Part shown: piece by piece, positions 60,312 through 64,000 of the stretch
How positions within the stretch are numbered: position 1 is the stretch's first letter
Layout: every line of letters starts with the position of its first letter
NCBI GenBank assembly: GCA_005888635.1
Contig: VBAW01000016.1
Location: 62,001 to 126,000 of the forward strand
Source of the DNA: Candidatus Bathyarchaeota archaeon
GTDB lineage: Archaea; Thermoproteota; Bathyarchaeia; 40CM-2-53-6
DNA: 64,000 nt
Direction: 5' to 3'
Position numbers and translations under genes: made by a program
The notes under the pieces: generated by a model
The model's input: only the letters and a program-made list of their open reading frames with translations
Database searches by the model: none
What the model was told of the DNA's origin: nothing

Positions 60312-60340
60312 AGCTAGGTCCAACGGATCGTTCTTGGTGC

Positions 60341-60658
60341 CTAACGCTTCTTCGGCTCGGCCGTTTGAGCTTCCTTCTGCCTGGTCTTTACAATCTCGCT
60401 AGCTAATCCTTTCAGTACAACTGATCGTTGTCCGGTTTTCTTAATCGTGACATAGCCGGTCTTCTCCCAGGGCGAACCCGATAGCGCAGCCTTCTCCTTG
60501 GTTTCGGGTGAATATCCCAGGGACATTGCTGCCTGCCAGACCTCCTTTAGACTCGGCTGTTTGACTGCACGGGATACCGGGAGTCTGCGCCCTTGACCTC
60601 GAGTCTTCGAACTATCTAGATGTGCCGGCCATACAATCAAGAATCCTGGGCGCTTCAA
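60341..60658 (-). CDS. srp19: Signal recognition particle subunit SRP19
   Basis: 105 residues: FLIVWPAHLDSSKTRGQGRRLPVSRAVKQPSLKEVWQAAMSLGYSP then WEKTGYVTIKK. This is the SRP19 RNA-binding fold that helps load SRP54 on SRP RNA. It starts 17 bp after the S8e stop and is cotranscribed with it, a pairing common in archaea. The basic C-terminal tail (KTRQKEAQTAEPKKR) extends the usual length slightly. Confidence 0.88.
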   Translation of the reverse strand: MKRPGFLIVWPAHLDSSKTRGQGRRLPVSRAVKQPSLKEVWQAAMSLGYSPETKEKAALSGSPWEKTGYVTIKKTGQRSVVLKGLASEIVKTRQKEAQTAEPKKR

Positions 60659-60675
60659 TCGCCCACCAACTCAGC

Positions 60676-61074
60676 CTAGTTCTTCTGGGACTTTTCTAGT
60701 AGGATTGCGTTGATAACGCCGTGTTGGCCCGGACGGGACGTAACTCGAGCCTGCCCCAGCTCAGTCTCCACAATCGCTCCCTTAGTGATGACGCCTCTCC
60801 GTTGATAGTCTACGTTCGCAGGGTTCCTGACGACTCGTAAAAGTTTCGATTTTGAACTCTTGCCGGAGGCCTTGTCTGTCACGACAGCCCAGTCGGCCAC
60901 GGCAATCCGAATTTTTGTGCCCCCGCCGAACATCCCCACCCGTCTCTGCTTAATAGGTCCGAGAGTCGTCTCGGTCGGCTCGGAGCCTGCTTCGAAAGCC
61001 CTCTTTCCACGCCATGGTCGCTTGGTTCCACCCGTGGGTTTTCTCTTGTATTGGCTACCGTGACTCTGAGGCAT
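60676..61074 (-). CDS. rps8e: Ribosomal protein S8e
   Basis: 132 residues: SHGSQYKRKPTGGTKRPWRGKRAFEAGSEPTETTLG, then RVVRNPANVDYQRRGVITKGAIVETELGQARVTSRPGQHGVINAILL. All features of archaeal/eukaryotic S8e. ATG at 61074; a TATA-like TTAATATGG (minus strand) sits about 35 bp upstream, so the mRNA is nearly leaderless. Confidence 0.95.
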   Translation of the reverse strand: MPQSHGSQYKRKPTGGTKRPWRGKRAFEAGSEPTETTLGPIKQRRVGMFGGGTKIRIAVADWAVVTDKASGKSSKSKLLRVVRNPANVDYQRRGVITKGAIVETELGQARVTSRPGQHGVINAILLEKSQKN

Positions 61075-61116
61075 CTGAAGACACCAGACGTTGTTTCAGG
61101 GTCGCCATATTAACCG

Positions 61117-61458
61117 TTCCCTGAATTAGATATTCTGGAAGGATTTTCGAGATTTTTTCTGCCCGCGGTAGCCGAGCAGCAGCGAGCCATATCTCCACTC
61201 TGAGATGATTCTGCGAATGTGCTAAGCTCGACCCCGACTTGCTTCTCGAAAATGCAAAGTCTGACAGTAAAGCGGTAAATGACTCGCTGAAAGTTTGTCT
61301 TAGAAACTTCGCTCGTCGGTATTTGGGCTAAGTGGTGTAGGATCTTGGCGTTGCCATGCAACCCCAATTCCTAAAAGAACTACTACTGTCCTTGGATTGG
61401 ACACCTAAGTCGGAAAACCCCACAACTACTAAGAAGTGCCCACAAAGCCAAGGTCAGC
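61117..61458. other. Intergenic region upstream of S8e
   Basis: No credible gene. The minus-strand 85-codon ORF-track entry here is of mixed composition and overlaps the S8e promoter. Confidence 0.4.
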
Positions 61459-61555
61459 ATGAAAAAGCTACCACTTCTCTTACTTCTTGCTTCTTTACTC
61501 TTTCTCATACCACCACTACCATTAAGTCACGCTACACCAGCACCAGTTGGACTTA
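61459..61555 (+). pseudogene. Truncated signal-peptide gene fragment
   Basis: ATG at 61459 opens a textbook signal peptide MKKLPLLLLLASLLFLIPP ending LSHATPAPVGLSFEA. Beyond about 61555 the reading frame runs antisense to an integrase fragment and loses protein character. So only the N-terminus of a secreted protein gene remains, cut at the junction with the integrase remnant. Confidence 0.45.
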
Positions 61556-61785
61556 GCTTCGAGGCTCCGACGGTACGCCTTGAGCGTGTTATGGACGGTT
61601 TCGCTGTCGGACTTCGCGTTTTTTACAAGGCTGTCCGGGTCGGTCTTGGCGTACTGGCAGAAGCGGTTTAGAAAGTGGAGGTAGGGTTTGGCTGTTGACG
61701 GCTTTACGTTGGCAAGCCAAATCTCCACTGTCCGCGGCTTCGCGTCGTTCACACGTATGTTTGTACGTCGCGCGTATATGTTCAT
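61552..61785 (-). pseudogene. Tyrosine recombinase/integrase N-terminal fragment
   Basis: ATG at 61785 reads MNIYARRTNIRVNDAKPRTVEIWLANVKPSTAKPYLHFLNRFCQYAKTDPDSLV...AYRRSLEAK. The helical SAM-like core-binding domain (WLANVKPSTAKPYLHFLNRFCQYA) is typical of XerC-type or archaeal integrases. The catalytic domain with R..H..Y residues is missing; the sequence stops at the junction with a secreted-protein fragment. A scar of an integrated element. Confidence 0.6.
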
Positions 61786-61886
61786 ATTCGCGGACGGGTG
61801 TTTATCCGTGAAATTTCCACTGGTAACCGAATCTTTATTTGATCGCGGACGCTCCTGAGTTGTAAATTCGAGGCGCAACCCGGAGA

Positions 61887-62105
61887 ATGCCCAATTATTG
61901 CTTGGAGTGCGGCGGAAACCTAAGCTACGATTCCGCAATCAAGCAATACGCGTGCAAGAGTTGTGGCCTAACCTTCACCCAGCAGGATCTTCTACAGGGA
62001 CGGGAGAAGATGCTCCAGAGCCAGGAGACAGTGGATGAGGAGAAGAAACGCCGCCAGAAAGACTATCTCAAATGGTGGCTCAGCTCAGATAAGAAGACAA
62101 AGTAG
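61887..62105 (+). CDS. Zinc-ribbon protein with coiled tail
   Basis: 72 residues: MPNYCLECGGNLSYDSAIKQYACKSCGLTFTQQDLL followed by a charged helical tail ending KDYLKWWLSSDKKTK. Two CxxC pairs 18 apart form a ribbon. ATG at 61887. Sequence of this type is common in TACK archaea; no known function. Confidence 0.65.
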   Translation: MPNYCLECGGNLSYDSAIKQYACKSCGLTFTQQDLLQGREKMLQSQETVDEEKKRRQKDYLKWWLSSDKKTK

Positions 62106-62240
62106 GCAATTTCTTCCCTAGTTAACGTTCCAGCACTCGTTCTTGCGAACGCGAAGCTTCAAGACAGTTTTCCAGTTCGTACTTTTCATCGAAGCACAGG
62201 GTTTATTCCCGAAGTCGATTACAATCGTTTTGAGCGAATC

Positions 62241-62888
62241 CTGACTCTCTCGAAGAGCGAGAACATCCTCGAAGACATACTCGAAAAATGGAGGCGTGGG
62301 TCCACTGGGCCTCTGCCTCAGTTGACTCCTCTCCAGCTTCTCAACGCTCTAGTCCTAGTTGAAAGAGAAGGACCTGTGGGACGGAGAGCCCTGTCCGAAA
62401 CTCTCCAGCTAAACGACGGGGTAGTTCGCGGACTACTGGAAAGGCTGGCAGCAAGCAAAATGGCCTTGGTAACTGTGAAAGGTGTCCAGCTTTCCAAGAT
62501 GGGAAAGGAGAGTCTCCGGAAGCTTCTTCGTCAGCTATCAATCAAGAAGATTATTTCGCTAGAGCAATCTGACTTAGTCCCCACAAATTCTGCCATGGGA
62601 GTGCACGCCACAAAGTTGTACAGACCAGGAATGACTGGAATTGTTCAGAGGGATGAAGCGATTAAGGCTGGAGCTGAAGGCTCAATCACAGTCGCAGTTC
62701 TAGGCAAGAAGCTTGTGATTCCGCCTGACAACAAGAGTATCGCAGAACTCGCTCCAAAAGAAAACGCCAGGCTGAGGAGTGAGTTAGAACCCACTGACAA
62801 GGATCTCATCATAATCGGCTTTGGAAAGGACCCGGGACGCGCCCTTGCAGGTGCACTTGCGGCGGTCCTCTCGCTCCAGAAAGCCTAG
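62241..62888 (+). CDS. DUF4443-like winged-helix regulator, CTG start
   Basis: About 215 residues. The wHTH is LTPLQLLNALVLVEREGPVGRRALSETLQLNDGVVRGLLERLAASKMALVTVKGVQLSKMG; the second domain runs TNSAMGVHATKLYRPGMTGIVQRDEAIKAGAEGSITVAVLGKKLVIPPDNKSIAEL. The ORF-track TTG (62322) begins inside the first helix. The frame continues upstream as TLSKSENILEDILEKWRRGSTGPLPQ, with CTG at 62241 as the only plausible start; no ATG/GTG/TTG occurs back to the stop at 62103. TATA-like GTTTATTCC lies about 40 bp before CTG. Confidence 0.7.
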   Translation: MTLSKSENILEDILEKWRRGSTGPLPQLTPLQLLNALVLVEREGPVGRRALSETLQLNDGVVRGLLERLAASKMALVTVKGVQLSKMGKESLRKLLRQLSIKKIISLEQSDLVPTNSAMGVHATKLYRPGMTGIVQRDEAIKAGAEGSITVAVLGKKLVIPPDNKSIAELAPKENARLRSELEPTDKDLIIIGFGKDPGRALAGALAAVLSLQKA

Positions 62889-62918
62889 GGGAACCTGGAA
62901 CTGACAGAAAGGCGGAAA

Positions 62919-63725
62919 TTGTCTAGGAAGCCCACTGCCGAGATCATCTCGATCGGTAACGAGCTTCTCATCGGACACACACTTGACACTAACTCCCACT
63001 GGATTGCGAAGCACCTTACCAGGTTAGGGTGGACCCTCGAAAGGGTTACACATCTACGCGACTCGTTGGATTCAATCAAGTCGGGTGTACGAGGATCTCT
63101 GAAGAGAAACCCGAGTGTCCTGATCACAATTGGCGGGTTGGGTCCGACCCATGACGACATGACGTTGGCTGGAGTATCACGAGCGGTCGACAAACCACTG
63201 AGATTGAACATGGAAGCGTTGGAACTTGTGAGAGATCATTATCGAAGACTCGAAAGCAAGCCCAGACTGACGAAATACCGGACCAAGATGGCTACTCTTC
63301 CACAGGGTTCCGTTCCTCTGCCGAACCCCGTTGGCACAGCTCCCGGAGTAAAGATGCAACAGTCAAGCACAACCCTGTTCTCTCTACCCGGTGTGCCTTC
63401 CGAGATGAAGGCGATATTCCGCAGCAGCATAATTCCTTACTTAGAATCATTCCATACGACTCGCCCCAAGGAAGTAGAGATCAAGATTACTGGGATAATC
63501 GAGTCGGCGCTCGCACCAATTCTTGATCAGGCGCGCAGGATCTATCCAAGATTATACTTCAAGTCTCATCCTAGAGGGAGAGAAACAGGAATCAGGCCTT
63601 TGATCCTGCTCCACATCTACAATGTCGAACCTGGAGCAGAGAAAGAAATCTCTGAGGCGTCAGCTCGCATAATGCTTCAATTGGCTGGAATCCGAGCCCG
63701 ATCAAGTCTCGTTATGAAGAAATGA
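62919..63725 (+). CDS. CinA/MoaB-like molybdopterin-binding domain protein
   Basis: 268 residues; AEIISIGNELLIGHTLDTNSHWIAKHLTRLGW and ITIGGLGPTHDDMTLAGVSRAVDKPL are the signature of the CinA N-terminal (COG1058) family, followed by LFSLPGVPSEMKAIFRSSIIPYL. CinA acts on NMN or ADP-ribose in bacteria; archaeal single-domain members are less well defined. TTG at 62919, 30 bp after the regulator, so probably cotranscribed. Function beyond family level is uncertain. Confidence 0.85.
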   Translation: MSRKPTAEIISIGNELLIGHTLDTNSHWIAKHLTRLGWTLERVTHLRDSLDSIKSGVRGSLKRNPSVLITIGGLGPTHDDMTLAGVSRAVDKPLRLNMEALELVRDHYRRLESKPRLTKYRTKMATLPQGSVPLPNPVGTAPGVKMQQSSTTLFSLPGVPSEMKAIFRSSIIPYLESFHTTRPKEVEIKITGIIESALAPILDQARRIYPRLYFKSHPRGRETGIRPLILLHIYNVEPGAEKEISEASARIMLQLAGIRARSSLVMKK

Positions 63726-63767
63726 TCTCCCGTTTCGCTGCAAAGTCTAGCCGGTGTTTACGACAGC

Positions 63768-64000
63768 CTACTCGGTGGCGACTTGGACGAGGTCTTCTGG
63801 TTGTCTATTGCTGGTCTGGGACAGGTTCATGATTCCGCCTGTCAGGCTCTGGGCTCCGACTCCGTTCTTTGCCAACACTTCGGCTACGCGTAGAGATGTT
63901 CCTCCTGCCATGCAGACTAGGAGCGTCTTCGACTTGTCTTTCGGCAGAAGAGCGTTGATTCCCGCTGGAATCTTCTCGCTCGTTATGAGCGACTGAACGT
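63768..64000 (-). CDS. Rhodanese-like domain protein, C-terminal part
   Basis: The minus frame from the window edge reads VQSLITSEKIPAGINALLPKDK, KTLLVCMAGGTSLRVAEVLAKNGVGAQSLTGGIMNLS and stops at TAG (63770-63768). The active-site loop CMAGGTS carries the persulfide-forming Cys of rhodaneses, and VAEVLAKNGVGAQSLTGGI is the usual C-terminal helix/strand. The N-terminal part lies outside the window. The plus-strand ORF-track entry here is a shadow. Could be part of an adenylyltransferase or sulfur-carrier enzyme. Confidence 0.75.
   Translation of the reverse strand, partial: VQSLITSEKIPAGINALLPKDKSKTLLVCMAGGTSLRVAEVLAKNGVGAQSLTGGIMNLSQTSNRQPEDLVQVATE

Noticed and set aside
63754-63996. 80-aa plus-strand ORF at the window end
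   Set aside because: Antisense to the rhodanese-domain reading frame, which has clear family motifs.
1-64000. CRISPR array
   Set aside because: No series of regularly spaced identical repeats was seen anywhere in the window.

Overview
The window is a gene-dense stretch of an archaeal chromosome with roughly balanced base composition. The information-processing genes are archaeal: DnaG-type primase, family B DNA polymerase, NurA/HerA, SMC with ScpA/ScpB, S11p, S8e, SRP19, PheST, TrpS and type II methionine aminopeptidase. The tRNAs carry introns, the 5S gene stands alone, and TATA boxes lie about 25-40 bp before starts. Type II GAPDH, an F420-type luciferase-like enzyme, DUF1512, split MetE and many small zinc ribbons suggest a TACK archaeon (Nitrososphaeria or Bathyarchaeia-like). 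That placement is inference. No ammonia-oxidation or methanogenesis genes are seen.

Layout. 0-3.3 kb: beta-oxidation operon (hotdog thioesterase, 3-hydroxyacyl-CoA dehydrogenase, two crotonases). 3.3-10.6 kb: membrane and secreted proteins, a three-insert tRNA-Trp, a 5S rRNA with an inserted hairpin, DUF1512, map. 10.7-16.1 kb: pheS-pheT-trpS and an F420-type oxidoreductase. 16.2-20.9 kb: a broken surface-protein gene, then a methionine locus (two MetE halves, MetF-like) divergent from an HTH-CBS regulator across paired palindromes. 21-29.5 kb: Pro-rich RecA-like ATPase, GAPDH, DnaG, a PolB with a ruined exonuclease site, S11p, GlyA. 29.7-40.3 kb: minus-strand chromosome-maintenance block (NurA-HerA; coiled-coil protein, MTA phosphorylase, prenyl transferase, SMC, ScpA, ScpB), with a TraB-like gene on the other strand. 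40.4-43.1 kb: four winged-helix proteins, three of them paralogous, and an MscS-like protein. 43.2-46.6 kb: Tat-exported amidase, ArsC plus aquaporin, tRNA-Gly. 46.9-52 kb: toxin-like island with PIN genes, PIN remnants, a PLD-like gene and a KaiC/GvpD-like ATPase. 52.5-64 kb: FKBP, small conserved genes, HAD, SIS protein, kbl/tdh, S8e-SRP19, an integrase scar, DUF4443 regulator, CinA-like protein and a partial rhodanese.

Main observations: (i) seven genes keep conserved N-terminal sequence upstream of any in-frame ATG/GTG/TTG, so CTG, ACG or ATT starts are likely, twice as a CTGA overlap with the preceding stop; (ii) a compact PLD-like/PIN/PIN operon; (iii) a PolB lacking all three exonuclease motifs; (iv) a 5S rRNA with an extra hairpin and tRNAs with multiple non-canonical introns; (v) a candidate operator system for methionine synthesis. 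All calls come from reading the sequence and supplied translations; no searches were run.
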